Source: Planctomycetota bacterium
GTDB taxonomy: Bacteria > Planctomycetota > UBA1135 > UBA2386
Direction of reading: 5' to 3'
NCBI GenBank assembly: GCA_025459175.1
Contig: JALORC010000026.1
Location: forward strand, 1 to 58,511
Length of the DNA: 58,511 bases
The notes under the pieces: generated by a model
Seen by the model: the letters and a program-made list of their open reading frames with translations, nothing else
The model's database searches: none
Told to the model about the DNA's origin: nothing
Shown: positions 7,431 through 17,104 of the stretch, piece by piece
How positions within the stretch are numbered: position 1 is the stretch's first letter
Layout: each line of letters starts with the position of its first letter
Position numbers and translations under genes: made by a program

Positions 7431-8666
7431 TCAGGTGCTGGCGGCGTCGGGCCGCGGCTCCGGTCGCGCCGGGCGCTGCAGCACGTGCAGCGCCGCCGCC
7501 ACCGCGGCCGGCAGCAGCACGCAGCTCTCGAAGCTGCTGCCGAAGAACACCACGGTCTCCGGGTGCCGGTAGCCGGCCGCATCCGCCAGGTTGCCCGCTC
7601 GCGACAGCAACAGCAGGCTCGCCGCCAGCCCGATCCCGGACGCGGCGGCGCCGCGGTCCAGGACTGCCAGCGCCAGCGGGGCCGCGACCAGCAGGTCGTA
7701 CGAGTGCAGCGGCACCCACAGCAGCGTCGGCGCGAGGATCGCCGCCAGCAGCTGCGACGGGGAGGCGTGCTGCCAGTGGCCGCGCCAGCGGGCCGCGAGC
7801 ACCAGCGCGACCGCGAACACGGCGCTCGACAACGCGACCCAGCCGGGCAGCGTGAGCCCGGTACAAAGGTGCAGCAGGTGGCGCAGACCGGTGGTCTCGG
7901 GGGGCGAGAAGATGATCAGCCGATCGTGCGCGGCGAGGTTGCTGAGCAGGCCCTGCACGGTCTGGCCGATTCCGATCGCGGTGAAGGCCGGCAGCGCCAG
8001 CAGCAGGCTCGCCGCCGCGGCAAAGGCCACCACGCGAACGCCGTGCCTGCCGCTGGCGAGCACCGCCGCGGCCGCCGCGATGCCGAACTGGGGTTTGAGC
8101 AGCAGCAAGGTCACCGCCAGCGCCTGCCACCCGATCGAGCGGCGCGCGGTGCCATGGGCGAGCACGCACAGGCCGAAGAAGCTGACGATGGCGGTCTGGC
8201 CGATCGCCAGGGTCATCGCGGTCGCCTGCATCGTGGCCACGAACCCGAGCAGCAGCGCCGCCAGCACCCACGAGGTGTTGCCTCGCGCGCGGCGATGCGC
8301 GGCCAGCAACAACCCGCAACCGCCGAACACCAGCGCGATGTTCAGCGCGCGCCAGATCACCGTCGCGGTCTCGAACGGGAACAAGGCGTGGAAGCAGCTG
8401 ATCGCCCACCACGACGGCGGGTAGGACCAGCCTTGCAGCACGTTGGTGCCGACGAACTGCTCGAGCCCGCGGGTGTTGAAGCGTTCGGAGTAGGGGTCGT
8501 CGCCGTCGAGCCACATGTGGCCGGCGAACCACACGTACTTGAAGTCGGACTCGGCGGAACCGAGCGACAGTCCCTTCCAGAGCAGGTACGCGGCGCCGGC
8601 CAGGCCGTAGGCGACCAGCGCCCAGCACACGAGTTGGTGCCGACTGGGGAAGGAAGGTGGAAGCAT
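7431..8666 (-). CDS. GT87/DUF2029-type membrane glycosyltransferase
   Basis: A 411-residue polytopic protein with about 10-12 hydrophobic segments. Features of the GT87 (PimE-like mannosyltransferase, DUF2029) family are the first periplasmic loop SDFKYVWFAGHMWLDGDDPY with its Asp residues, the SYPPSWWAI motif, and LLLKPQFG. GT87 enzymes transfer sugars from polyprenyl-phosphate donors to lipid or glycan acceptors outside the cytoplasmic membrane; donor and acceptor are unknown here. I placed the start at the ATG at 8666 because the upstream extension to 8789 is Arg-rich and reads like non-coding sequence. It is divergent from the spermidine-synthase-like gene, with 218 bases between. Confidence 0.75.
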   Translation of the reverse strand: MLPPSFPSRHQLVCWALVAYGLAGAAYLLWKGLSLGSAESDFKYVWFAGHMWLDGDDPYSERFNTRGLEQFVGTNVLQGWSYPPSWWAISCFHALFPFETATVIWRALNIALVFGGCGLLLAAHRRARGNTSWVLAALLLGFVATMQATAMTLAIGQTAIVSFFGLCVLAHGTARRSIGWQALAVTLLLLKPQFGIAAAAAVLASGRHGVRVVAFAAAASLLLALPAFTAIGIGQTVQGLLSNLAAHDRLIIFSPPETTGLRHLLHLCTGLTLPGWVALSSAVFAVALVLAARWRGHWQHASPSQLLAAILAPTLLWVPLHSYDLLVAAPLALAVLDRGAAASGIGLAASLLLLSRAGNLADAAGYRHPETVVFFGSSFESCVLLPAAVAAALHVLQRPARPEPRPDAAST

Positions 8667-8884
8667 CGCCGAATCGATACCGGGTGCCGCACCCCGGCCC
8701 GGGCGCGGCGCAGCATAGGCGGATCGCCTCGTTCGTTGCAGGTGGGCGCCCGACGCGCGGTTCGCACGTCGCGCAAGGTCCGCTCGCACCGGCCGGTCGC
8801 CGCGCAGGAATTCCGGAGCCCTCGCGGTGCGGGGCGAGCTACTCTCCTCCGCCCTCTCCGGCGCCCGGCCGGGCTCGTCTCCTC

Positions 8885-11323
8885 ATGAACGAATCTTCGG
8901 AACGCAAAGTGCCGTGGGGCATGTTCCTCGGCATCGCGGTGCTGTCGGCATCGCTGTTGGCCTTCCAGGTGTTGCTGACCCGGCTGTGCGCGCTGCGGTT
9001 GGCGTTCCACTTCAGCTTCCTGATCATCAGCAACAGCCTGCTCGGCATCGGCGCGGCCGGTTCGCTGCTGACGGTGCTCGAGCAGCGCTGGCGCCGCAAT
9101 CCCGAGGCCTGGATCCTCGGTTCGACGGTGGCCTACGTGCTGAGCCTGGGCGCGACCTGGGCGTTCGCGCGGGCGATGCCGGTGCCCGAGTCGCTGACGT
9201 TCGGCTGGTCGGCCGCGGAGCAGGGCCAGTTCCTGCTGTTCGCCGCGTTCAACCTCGGCATCGCCGTGCCGTTCTTCTTCGGCGGCATGGCGGTCGGGTT
9301 GATCCTGTCGGCCTACGCGCACCGCGTGCACACGGTCTACGCGAGCGACCTGCTCGGGGCCGGCATCGGCTGTGTGATGTGTCCGCTGTTGCTGTGGCCG
9401 TTCGGCGCCGGTGGCTGCCTGTGTGCCGTGGCGGTGCTGGGGCTGCTGGCGTGTGCGTCGGTGGCGCCGAAGCGCGTGCGCCGCGCGACCACGGTGGCGG
9501 CGATCGCCGGCTCGGTCGGGCTGCTCGTGTGGATGCCGTCGTTCGACGCGCAGTTCCCGGTGCCGGGCAAGAAGTACCTGCAGGTGACCAAGTCGCAGCG
9601 CCTGGACCTCGACAGTCCGCACGAGTACTCGCGCTGGAGCGCCAACAGCCGCATCGACGTGATCCGCAGTCCGTTGGACATCTGGGTCGCCTACGGGCTC
9701 GGCCAGAACGACCTCGCCTACGCGATGAATCCTGCCAACCGCGCGGCCCTCGGCGAGCAGAAGTGGATCATGCAGGACGGCGACGCCGGCACCTTCGTGA
9801 CCGACTTCACGCACGCCACGACCGGCCGGGAACACCTGCTGCGCACGCTCTACGCGCTGTCGGCGACGGTCAAGCAGGGCAGCGCGCCGCGCGTGTTCGT
9901 GATCGGCGTCGGCGGCGGCCCGGACGTGTGGGCGCACAAGCTGTCGGGCGCCAGCTACGTGAAGGGCATCGAGCTCAACCGCGGTGTGCTCGAGGTGCAC
10001 GACACGGTGGCCAAGGAGTTCTCCCGCGAGCTGCGCGAGGACCCCAAGGTCGAGCTGGTCTGCGACGAGGGGCGCTCGGCGCTGATGCGCGACCCGAGCC
10101 GCTACGACGTCATCCAGATGACCGGCATCGACACCTGGACGTCGCTCGCCTCGGGCGCCTACGTGCTGGCCGAGAACTACCTCTACACCGTCGAGGCGGT
10201 GCGGCAGATGTACGACCACCTCGAGGAGGGTGGGCTGCTGCAGATCACGCGCATGGGCGCGAACATGGAGAAGCTGCGGCTGCTGGCGAACGTGCACCAG
10301 GCGTTCACCGAGATGAAGCTCGGCGACCTGTCGAAGTCGGTCGCGGTGGTGTCGGCGCCGATCGACGGGCTGACCACCGTGCTGGTCAAGAAGGGCGAGT
10401 TCACCGAGACCGAGGTCGCGCGCATCGAGGGCTTCCTCGACCGCGCCGGCCACATCAAGACCTACCTGCCGCTGCGCACGCTCGACGGCAACATCGTCGA
10501 GCGCTTCGTGCGCACCGCCGACAAGGACGCCTTCATCCGCGACTTCCCGCGCCGGATCACGCCGACCACCGACGACCAGCCGTACTTCTTCAACTTCACG
10601 CGCTGGGACACGCCGACCGAGGAGGCGAAGAAGCTGCTGGTCGAGGCCACCGAGGTGTCGCAGGGCAACCCGCTGTTCCTGTGGGGGCAGCTCGGCTTCT
10701 CGACGATCGTGGCGCTGCTGCTGATCGTGGTGCCGCTGTGGTTCCGGCGCGCCGATGCCCGCGGTCGCCACACCGGCCGCTTCCTGGTGTTCTTCGCCGG
10801 CATCGGCATCGGCTTCATCTTCCTCGAGATCGCGATGATCCAGAAGCTGACGCTGCTGCTGGGCCAGCCGCTCTACTCGATCGTCGTCACGCTGCTGTCG
10901 ATCCTGATCTTCACCGGCATCGGCAGCTTCCTGTCGGCGCGCTGGCTCGCCGGCGGCGTCGCGCGCGCCCGCGCGATCCCGCTCGGCATCGCCGCGGTCA
11001 CCGCCGCGATCGTGCTGTTCGGCACGCCGGTCGTCGACTCGGTCATCGGTCAGGGGCTGGCGGTGCGCGCCGCGGTGGCGGCGGCGGTCATCGCCCCGAT
11101 GGCGCTGCTGCTCGGCATGCCGTTCGCGCACGGCATCGGGCTGCTGCAGCGGATCAACCCCGCGTTCGTGCCGTGGGCCTGGGCCGTGAACGGCTCGGCG
11201 ACGGTGGTCGGCTCGGTGGTCACGGTCATCGTGTCGATGAACTTCGGCTTCCACGCCGTGCTGGTGGTGGCGGCCGTGATCTACGCGGTGGCCTTCCTCG
11301 CCGTCGACAAGCTGGCCCGCTGA
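8885..11323 (+). CDS. membrane-embedded spermidine-synthase-like protein
   Basis: An 812-residue fusion. An N-terminal block of about seven membrane segments (residues 12-215) is followed by a soluble Rossmann methyltransferase fold related to polyamine aminopropyltransferases. The nucleotide-binding loop is VIGVGGGPDVW (about 339-349), then KGIELNR and CDEGRSAL. A C-terminal membrane block of about six segments includes FIFLEIAMIQKLTLLLGQP. The layout matches the common bacterial 'spermidine synthase-like' membrane proteins, whose substrates are mostly unknown. True spermidine synthases are soluble and about 300 residues, so polyamine synthesis should not be assumed. The ATG at 8885 directly precedes the first membrane segment. 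Confidence 0.8.
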   Translation: MNESSERKVPWGMFLGIAVLSASLLAFQVLLTRLCALRLAFHFSFLIISNSLLGIGAAGSLLTVLEQRWRRNPEAWILGSTVAYVLSLGATWAFARAMPVPESLTFGWSAAEQGQFLLFAAFNLGIAVPFFFGGMAVGLILSAYAHRVHTVYASDLLGAGIGCVMCPLLLWPFGAGGCLCAVAVLGLLACASVAPKRVRRATTVAAIAGSVGLLVWMPSFDAQFPVPGKKYLQVTKSQRLDLDSPHEYSRWSANSRIDVIRSPLDIWVAYGLGQNDLAYAMNPANRAALGEQKWIMQDGDAGTFVTDFTHATTGREHLLRTLYALSATVKQGSAPRVFVIGVGGGPDVWAHKLSGASYVKGIELNRGVLEVHDTVAKEFSRELREDPKVELVCDEGRSALMRDPSRYDVIQMTGIDTWTSLASGAYVLAENYLYTVEAVRQMYDHLEEGGLLQITRMGANMEKLRLLANVHQAFTEMKLGDLSKSVAVVSAPIDGLTTVLVKKGEFTETEVARIEGFLDRAGHIKTYLPLRTLDGNIVERFVRTADKDAFIRDFPRRITPTTDDQPYFFNFTRWDTPTEEAKKLLVEATEVSQGNPLFLWGQLGFSTIVALLLIVVPLWFRRADARGRHTGRFLVFFAGIGIGFIFLEIAMIQKLTLLLGQPLYSIVVTLLSILIFTGIGSFLSARWLAGGVARARAIPLGIAAVTAAIVLFGTPVVDSVIGQGLAVRAAVAAAVIAPMALLLGMPFAHGIGLLQRINPAFVPWAWAVNGSATVVGSVVTVIVSMNFGFHAVLVVAAVIYAVAFLAVDKLAR

Positions 11324-11392
11324 GCGCCGGGGGCCGACTGCCGACGAGTGCGCGCTAGACTGGCGCGCTCGGCACTCGTCGCCCCGGTTCCC

Positions 11393-13546
11393 ATGCGCCA
11401 ACCACTGCTCACCGTCGTCCTGCTGCCGCTCGCTCCGCTCTTCGCGCAGGAGCTGCGGCAGATCGACACGCCCGGTTTCTTTCACGCCTGCTACGACCCG
11501 TTCCGCGCGCGCGTCGTCACCTCGACCGTCGGCGGTTACAGCCTCGAGCTGGACGGCTCGGTCTGGCGGCAGACGCCGGATCCGGGCGCCCCGTCCGGGT
11601 TCTGCTACGTCGACCGCAGCGATGGTCGGCTGCACACGATCACGCGGCGCTTCGTCGGCACCGGCATGCAGCTCGATGCCTTCGAGCGCGTCGATCATCG
11701 CTGGCTGCCGGTGGCGCAGAGCGGTTCGCCGCCGCTGCGCAATGACTTCACGTTGGTCTACGACCGCGCCCGCGACGAAGTGCTCGCGTTCGGTGGCTAC
11801 TCGCTCGCGGCCTCGGCCCCGCTCGGCGACACCTGGGTGTTCGACGGTGCGGTGTGGACGCAGCGCCAGGTGCCCGGGCCGACCCCGCGCACCGAGTGCA
11901 CCGCCGCCTACGACGACACCCGCCAGCGCGTGGTGCTGTTCGGGGGCAAGTCGGTGCCGTACTCGGCGTCGGGGTTCAATGACACCTGGGAATGGAATGG
12001 CGTGGCCTGGACGCAAGTGGCGACGGCGACGAGCCCGGCCCCGCGCCTGCGCGCGACGATGGCGCACGACCCGGGCCGGCAGCGCATGGTGATGGTCGGT
12101 CCGTCGATCGCCACCGGCTTGCCGAACGAGCTGTGGGAATACGATGGCAGCACCTGGAGCCCGGGGCCGCCGCTGCCGACCCAGGTCGGCTTCGATCCGC
12201 GCATCGTGCACGACGCGGCGCAGTTCGAGACCCTGCTGCTGGGCGGCTACGACAGCGTCGGTCGGCACGGGCGCGTGTACGCGTGGAACGGGGTCAGCTG
12301 GACCCAGCGCGCTGGCTTCGGGTCGCTGCCGTACCACTCGTTCGGCTGCGAGGTCACGGCCGATCCGGCGGGCAGCGGTCTGCTGATGTACGGGGTGAGC
12401 AACAGCCTCGGCGGCGTCAGCGACGAGCTGTGGCGGTTCGACGGCCGCGACTGGTCGTTGGTGAGCCCCGGCGGGCCGTCGGCCCGCAGCGACGCTTCGC
12501 TGTGGACGATGGCTGCGGGCGTGCATCTGTTCGCCGGCTTCGCCGGGGTCGCGTTCCGCAACGACCTGTGGCGCTGGGACGGCCAGAGCTGGACCCAGCT
12601 CTCGACCGCGGTGCAACCGCCGCCGCGCCACCGCGCGAACGTCGCCGTCGATCGCGCCGCGAACGTGGCGCTGCTGTTCGGCGGCCAGGTCAACAACCTG
12701 GCGGCCAGCGACACCTGGCGCTTCGACGGCGCGCAATGGCAGCAGATACTCGGTGGGCCGGTGCCACCGCCGCGCTATTGGGCGGCGATGGCGCACGATC
12801 CGGTGCGCAACCGCTTCGTGCTGCACGGCGGCCTCGGTGGGTCCGGCACGCAGAACCTCACCGACACCTGGGAGTGGAACGGCACCGCGTGGGCGCAGGT
12901 GCTCACGGCGCAGGCGCCACCGCCGGGCGGTCGCATGACGTTCGATCCGGCCACCGCGCGGATCGTCTACTTCGTCGCCAGTGGCGGCCCCGCGCGGCAG
13001 TACCAGGTCTGGTCCTACGACGGTGCGGCGTGGACGCTGCGGCCGATGCTCGGCACCGCGGGTTCGGCGAACGTGCTGCGCGCGGAGCTGCCGCGTGGGG
13101 TCACGGCCGACGACGGTCGGCTGTATGTCGTCGATCAGACCATCGGCGTGCTGGAGCTGTTGACGACCCCGGCCCGGACGGCGGTGATCGGGCAGCCGTG
13201 TGGGCCGATGCCGCTGCAACTCACGGCCGCGAGCCTGCCGCAGCCAGGGGCGTCGGCGTTCGGCCTCGAGGTGCTCGGCGCTCCGGCGAACGGCGCGGTC
13301 GCGATCGGGGGCGCCGACGGGCCGGCGTCGCTGCCGTTCTTCGGCTGCACGCTGCTGCTGGCGCCGAACCAGGCCACCGCGTTCCGCACCGCGTCGACGA
13401 CCGGCTTCGTGCAACTGGCTCTGCCGCTGCCGCCGGTGCCGACGCTGGTCGGCATGTCGTTCTGGTTCCAGGCGGCGGCGCTGGCGCCGACCAGTCCGAA
13501 CGGCTTCACGCTGAGCGCCGGGTTGCGCATCGACCTCGGTTCGTGA
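11393..13546 (+). CDS. secreted kelch/galactose-oxidase-type beta-propeller protein
   Basis: A 717-residue protein with a signal peptide (LLTVVLLPLAPLFA, then QELRQ). It carries repeated kelch-type blades with the pattern AYDDTRQRVVLFGG ... DTWEWNGVAWTQ, seen at least six times (for example DTWVFDGAVW, DELWRFDGRDW, DTWRFDGAQW). This predicts a beta-propeller of about residues 40-600. The final 110 residues are the C-terminal beta module shared with other secreted proteins here (CTLLLAPNQ ... FWFQAAALAPTSPNG). The ATG at 11393 is chosen as the start of the signal peptide. Its TGA overlaps the next ATG (TGATG), suggesting coupled translation. The ligand or activity is unknown. Confidence 0.8.
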   Translation: MRQPLLTVVLLPLAPLFAQELRQIDTPGFFHACYDPFRARVVTSTVGGYSLELDGSVWRQTPDPGAPSGFCYVDRSDGRLHTITRRFVGTGMQLDAFERVDHRWLPVAQSGSPPLRNDFTLVYDRARDEVLAFGGYSLAASAPLGDTWVFDGAVWTQRQVPGPTPRTECTAAYDDTRQRVVLFGGKSVPYSASGFNDTWEWNGVAWTQVATATSPAPRLRATMAHDPGRQRMVMVGPSIATGLPNELWEYDGSTWSPGPPLPTQVGFDPRIVHDAAQFETLLLGGYDSVGRHGRVYAWNGVSWTQRAGFGSLPYHSFGCEVTADPAGSGLLMYGVSNSLGGVSDELWRFDGRDWSLVSPGGPSARSDASLWTMAAGVHLFAGFAGVAFRNDLWRWDGQSWTQLSTAVQPPPRHRANVAVDRAANVALLFGGQVNNLAASDTWRFDGAQWQQILGGPVPPPRYWAAMAHDPVRNRFVLHGGLGGSGTQNLTDTWEWNGTAWAQVLTAQAPPPGGRMTFDPATARIVYFVASGGPARQYQVWSYDGAAWTLRPMLGTAGSANVLRAELPRGVTADDGRLYVVDQTIGVLELLTTPARTAVIGQPCGPMPLQLTAASLPQPGASAFGLEVLGAPANGAVAIGGADGPASLPFFGCTLLLAPNQATAFRTASTTGFVQLALPLPPVPTLVGMSFWFQAAALAPTSPNGFTLSAGLRIDLGS

Positions 13547-15375
13547 TGCGCGGTGCGATCGCGGTGGTCGGGTTGCTGCTGATCGGGCTGTGGATCGCGC
13601 TGGCGTGGCCCGAGCCCGCGAACACGCCGCCGCTGGCTGCGCGCGGGTCCGATCACGGCGTGGCGGCGTTGGCGACCGGGCGGTTGGGGGCGATGTCGGC
13701 GGAGGACAGCGGAGCAGCGCTGCCGCTCGCGCGCGAGGGGGGCGCCATCGAGCCGCGGTTCTCGCTGCGCGTGCAGGCTGTCGATGCGTTCGGCGCGCCG
13801 GTGCCCGAGGCTGCGATCACGCTGCGGCGCGCCGGCGCGGTGGAGCCGTTCGCGGTGCAGATCGCCGACGCGAACGGGCTCTGGTCGGGCCCGGTGCCGG
13901 AGGGCCGGATCGTCGTCGCGGCGGCTGCCGAGTGCGTCGGCCGCAGCGTCGCGTTCGAAGTGACGCCGGCGCGCGCGGAGATCGGTACGGTCGTGCTGCT
14001 GCTGGGCCGGCCGGTGGTCGTGACGGGGCTCGTCGTCGATGACGGGGGGCGAGGGATCGCCAATGATGTCGTCGAAGTCGCGGATGTCAGCCCCGGCCGC
14101 CACCAGTCCGGATACGCAGGGTCGGTGTCGTCGCATCTCGTGCGCACCGACCCCTCGGGGCGCTTCGTCGTCGAGGCGATGAACGGCAGCCGATTGTCGG
14201 TTGCGCGGGTGGCAACGGAGGACGAGAGGACGTGGGGCACCGCGGTGGATGGGGCGACGGTCCTGCTGGCGCCGCGCGGTGTGTTTCGAGTCACGGTCCG
14301 CGCCCTCACCCTGAACGGCGATCCGGTGCCGGCTGAAATGGACGGTTGTGCGTGGGGGATTCGCAGGCCGGGCATCAAGGACGTGGATCCGGATCTGCCC
14401 GAGAACAACCTGCAGACCGACGAGCTGGCTCCGGGTGTGTTCCAGCTGACGATCCCAGGCTCGGTGAGCGTTGTGCGCTGGCTCAGTGCGGCCGGGTTCG
14501 CGCCGATGCGCATCCGGTTCGCGGCCATGGCGTGGCCGACCACGACGCAGCGCGTGGAGGCAAGGATGACGCCATTGGTGTCGACTTGGATACGGATCGA
14601 TCGCCGTGGCCTGCCGTGGCCCCTGGCTGCCGATGGCTCGGGATCAGGTTTCGCGCAGGTGTTCGGGCTTCCGGCGTCGGCGCAGCCAGACGAAGCGATC
14701 GCGACTCCCCTGTCTCGCTGGTCGGTCGCGATCGACGACGATGATCCGGTCGAGGTCCAGCTTCCGGCCGGCAGCGAGTGGATCGTCTACGTCGGCGATG
14801 GCCCCAAGGTGCGCGTTCGCGCGGGCGATCGGAACGTCGTGGTGCAGCCGGATCATTCTCTGGAGCGGGCGCAGGTCGACCTGAATGTGTTCCGTCAGGA
14901 TGGTGAACGGGTGGAGCGGCCGAGGTTGCTGTGCCATGATCCGGCACCGCCCTCCATGTTCGATGGTGACTTCCCGTGTCTGGTGGTTGCTGCCGGCCTC
15001 GGGCAAGGACGGACAAGAGTCAGTCTGGACAGTGGTCAGGGCACGATCGTCGTCACCGATCCGGCGAGCCGGCAGACCGCCGTGATCGGGATCCGCCGCG
15101 ACAGCCCGCAGCAGCTGAGCGTGGTGCTGCAGCCGCCGGTCGAGCTCGTCGTGCACGTGCGCTGCGGCTCACGAGCCGCGCGCGGCGTCGAGGTGCGGGT
15201 GACCAGCCATGGGGAGCAACGCAGCGAGAAGGTCGACGGCGACGGTCGCGCGGTGTTGCACGTCGCGCCGGGCGCGGCCCGGTTGCAGGTGCGGCGCGGC
15301 AGCGAAGTGCTCGTCGAACGCGAGCTGACGCTGTCACCCGGCCGGCTCGAGCTGGAGCTGCCGGTCGCCCTCTGA
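13546..15375 (+). CDS. membrane-anchored protein with carboxypeptidase-regulatory-like beta domains
   Basis: A 609-residue protein with one N-terminal membrane helix (AIAVVGLLLIGLWIALAW, about residues 4-21) that acts as anchor or uncleaved signal. The rest is exported and made of Ig-like or carboxypeptidase-regulatory-like segments, for example VQAVDAFGAPVPEAAITLRR at about 85-105 and GLVVDDGGRGIANDVVEV. Such domains occur in surface and adhesin proteins of Planctomycetota. No catalytic motif was seen. The start overlaps the stop of the kelch gene by one base, so the two probably form an operon. Confidence 0.7.
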   Translation: MRGAIAVVGLLLIGLWIALAWPEPANTPPLAARGSDHGVAALATGRLGAMSAEDSGAALPLAREGGAIEPRFSLRVQAVDAFGAPVPEAAITLRRAGAVEPFAVQIADANGLWSGPVPEGRIVVAAAAECVGRSVAFEVTPARAEIGTVVLLLGRPVVVTGLVVDDGGRGIANDVVEVADVSPGRHQSGYAGSVSSHLVRTDPSGRFVVEAMNGSRLSVARVATEDERTWGTAVDGATVLLAPRGVFRVTVRALTLNGDPVPAEMDGCAWGIRRPGIKDVDPDLPENNLQTDELAPGVFQLTIPGSVSVVRWLSAAGFAPMRIRFAAMAWPTTTQRVEARMTPLVSTWIRIDRRGLPWPLAADGSGSGFAQVFGLPASAQPDEAIATPLSRWSVAIDDDDPVEVQLPAGSEWIVYVGDGPKVRVRAGDRNVVVQPDHSLERAQVDLNVFRQDGERVERPRLLCHDPAPPSMFDGDFPCLVVAAGLGQGRTRVSLDSGQGTIVVTDPASRQTAVIGIRRDSPQQLSVVLQPPVELVVHVRCGSRAARGVEVRVTSHGEQRSEKVDGDGRAVLHVAPGAARLQVRRGSEVLVERELTLSPGRLELELPVAL

Positions 15376-15418
15376 CCCGGCTGTGCGATCGCCGACGCGA
15401 GATCCGCGGTGCCGAGTC

Positions 15419-16924
15419 TCAGGCCCGCGCGATCGCCTTGATCGCGGGCGGTCGACCACCGAGCTGATGCCACAGATCGTCCAGGGAAGCCTTCTCCACG
15501 GTGCCGCCTTCCTTCTCGTAGCCCTTGCGCCAACCGCGCACCGCCTCGATGCCGGCGTGATCGAGGCCTTCCAACTGGAACCGCAGCCGGATCTTGCGGC
15601 GCGGCGGGATCGCCTGCAGCCGCGTCATCAGGGCGGGCACCGCCAGGAAGCTCAAGTGGCCGCGAATGACCCCGTCCAGGTTGCCGTCGGTGGCCTCCTG
15701 CGTGTCGAGCTCGATGTGGCTGACCCGGCGCAGCAGCAGTACCAGCGCGAGGGCGAAGCCGAGGCCGATGCCCCACAGCAGGTTCCAGAACACGACGCCG
15801 AGGATGGTGACCAGGTAGACCGGCAGGTCGCCGAACGCGGCGACCTTCTTGATCTCCTTGACCTTGACCAGCTTGACACCGACCTGGATCAGCAGGGCGG
15901 CGAGGGCGGCCATGGGCACGTAGCTCAGCAGACCGGCGAACACCAACACGAACACCGCCATCCAGACGCCGTGCAGCGTCGCCGACCACTTGGTCTTCGC
16001 CCCTGAAGCGATGTTCGCCGAGCTGCGCACGATGACGCCGGTGATCGGCAAGCCGCCCAGCAAGCCCGACACGGCGTTGCCGATGCCCTGGGCGAACAGT
16101 TCCCGATCGAGGTTCGCGCGCGGCCCCGAGTGCAGCTGGTCGGTCGCCACGGCGCACAGCAGCGACTCGGCGCTGGCGACGATCGCCAGGGCGATGCCGG
16201 CGACCGCGAAGTCGCTGGCGCTGAAGCCACCGAAGGTCGGCAGGTGGATCGCGTCGAGCAGGCTGCCCTGGATCTCGACGCGGGCGAAGCCGGCTGGCAG
16301 CAGCAGGGACAGGCCGGTGCCGACCAGGATGGCGACCAGCGAGCCGGGCAGGAACGGCACCTTCTTCTCGATGCGGGGCCACAGCAACAGCACTGCCAGC
16401 GTGGCGGCGCCGATCGCCAAGGCGTACGGGTTCAGATCGGCGATCGATGCCGGCAACGCGCCGAGATTGGCGAACGCGTTGCTGTTCGGCTTGTGGCCGA
16501 GGATCGTGTGCAGTTGCCCGAGCGTGATCAGGATGCCGATGCCGGCGAGCATCGCATGCAGCACGGCGGGACTGATCGCCATCGCCGCGCGCGCCAGCCG
16601 CAGCGCGCCGCCGAGCATCTGCAGGGCGCCGGCGATCAGCACCACGACGCCGAGCCCGTTCAGTCCGAAGTGCTGCACGTAGCCGAAGACCATCACCGTC
16701 AGGCCCGCCGCCGGACCGCTGACCTGCAACGGGGCGCCGCCCAGCAGACCGACGAGGATGCCGCCGACGGTGGCCGCGATCAGACCGGCCTGCGGGGTCG
16801 CGCCGGACGCCACGGCGATCCCCAGCGACAAGGGCAGCGCGACCAGGAACACGACGATCGAGGCCGGGATGTCACCGATCAGACCGGCGAACGGACCACG
16901 AGCGGGAAGCGATGGAGCAGACAT
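15419..16924 (-). CDS. SulP-family anion transporter
   Basis: A 501-residue SulP transporter of sulfate, bicarbonate or other anions. The N-terminal core begins at GLIGDIPASIVVFLVALPLSLGIAVASG, typical of the family, and about 11-12 membrane segments follow, including SGPAAGLTVMVFGYVQ, the AESLLCAVATDQ helix, the GNAVSGLLGGLPITGVIVRSSANI segment and GAKTKWSATLHGVW. The last roughly 90 residues form a degenerate STAS domain. Some bacterial SulP proteins of this type are bicarbonate transporters, but no carbonic anhydrase gene lies nearby, so the substrate is open. ATG 16924 was preferred to the upstream in-frame start at 17038, whose extension is Pro/Arg-rich. Confidence 0.9.
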   Translation of the reverse strand: MSAPSLPARGPFAGLIGDIPASIVVFLVALPLSLGIAVASGATPQAGLIAATVGGILVGLLGGAPLQVSGPAAGLTVMVFGYVQHFGLNGLGVVVLIAGALQMLGGALRLARAAMAISPAVLHAMLAGIGILITLGQLHTILGHKPNSNAFANLGALPASIADLNPYALAIGAATLAVLLLWPRIEKKVPFLPGSLVAILVGTGLSLLLPAGFARVEIQGSLLDAIHLPTFGGFSASDFAVAGIALAIVASAESLLCAVATDQLHSGPRANLDRELFAQGIGNAVSGLLGGLPITGVIVRSSANIASGAKTKWSATLHGVWMAVFVLVFAGLLSYVPMAALAALLIQVGVKLVKVKEIKKVAAFGDLPVYLVTILGVVFWNLLWGIGLGFALALVLLLRRVSHIELDTQEATDGNLDGVIRGHLSFLAVPALMTRLQAIPPRRKIRLRFQLEGLDHAGIEAVRGWRKGYEKEGGTVEKASLDDLWHQLGGRPPAIKAIARA

Positions 16925-17104
16925 CGAGGGAGCCTGAGAAGGTCGGAGCGCGGTGGTGCCGGGAGGGCAGGCGGCAAGTTCGTATCTTGGGGCCTGGGAC
17001 GGACCGGGCAACTTCGGGCTCCTCACTTCGGTCGACAATCGGTCAAGGTCCGTTGATGACCAGCGCAGGTATGCCCGCGGGGGGAGCGTTCCGCCCGGCT
17101 CGGC

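Noticed and set aside
8885..11323. Annotation as spermidine synthase speE
   Set aside because: The membrane-fused architecture and length differ from true SpeE and no speD or other polyamine gene is adjacent.
8357..13414. A 1685-codon open frame on the minus strand
   Set aside because: It runs antisense to the spermidine-synthase-like and kelch genes, is extremely Arg/His/Gln-rich, and has no recognisable domain. It is a by-product of strong third-position GC bias.
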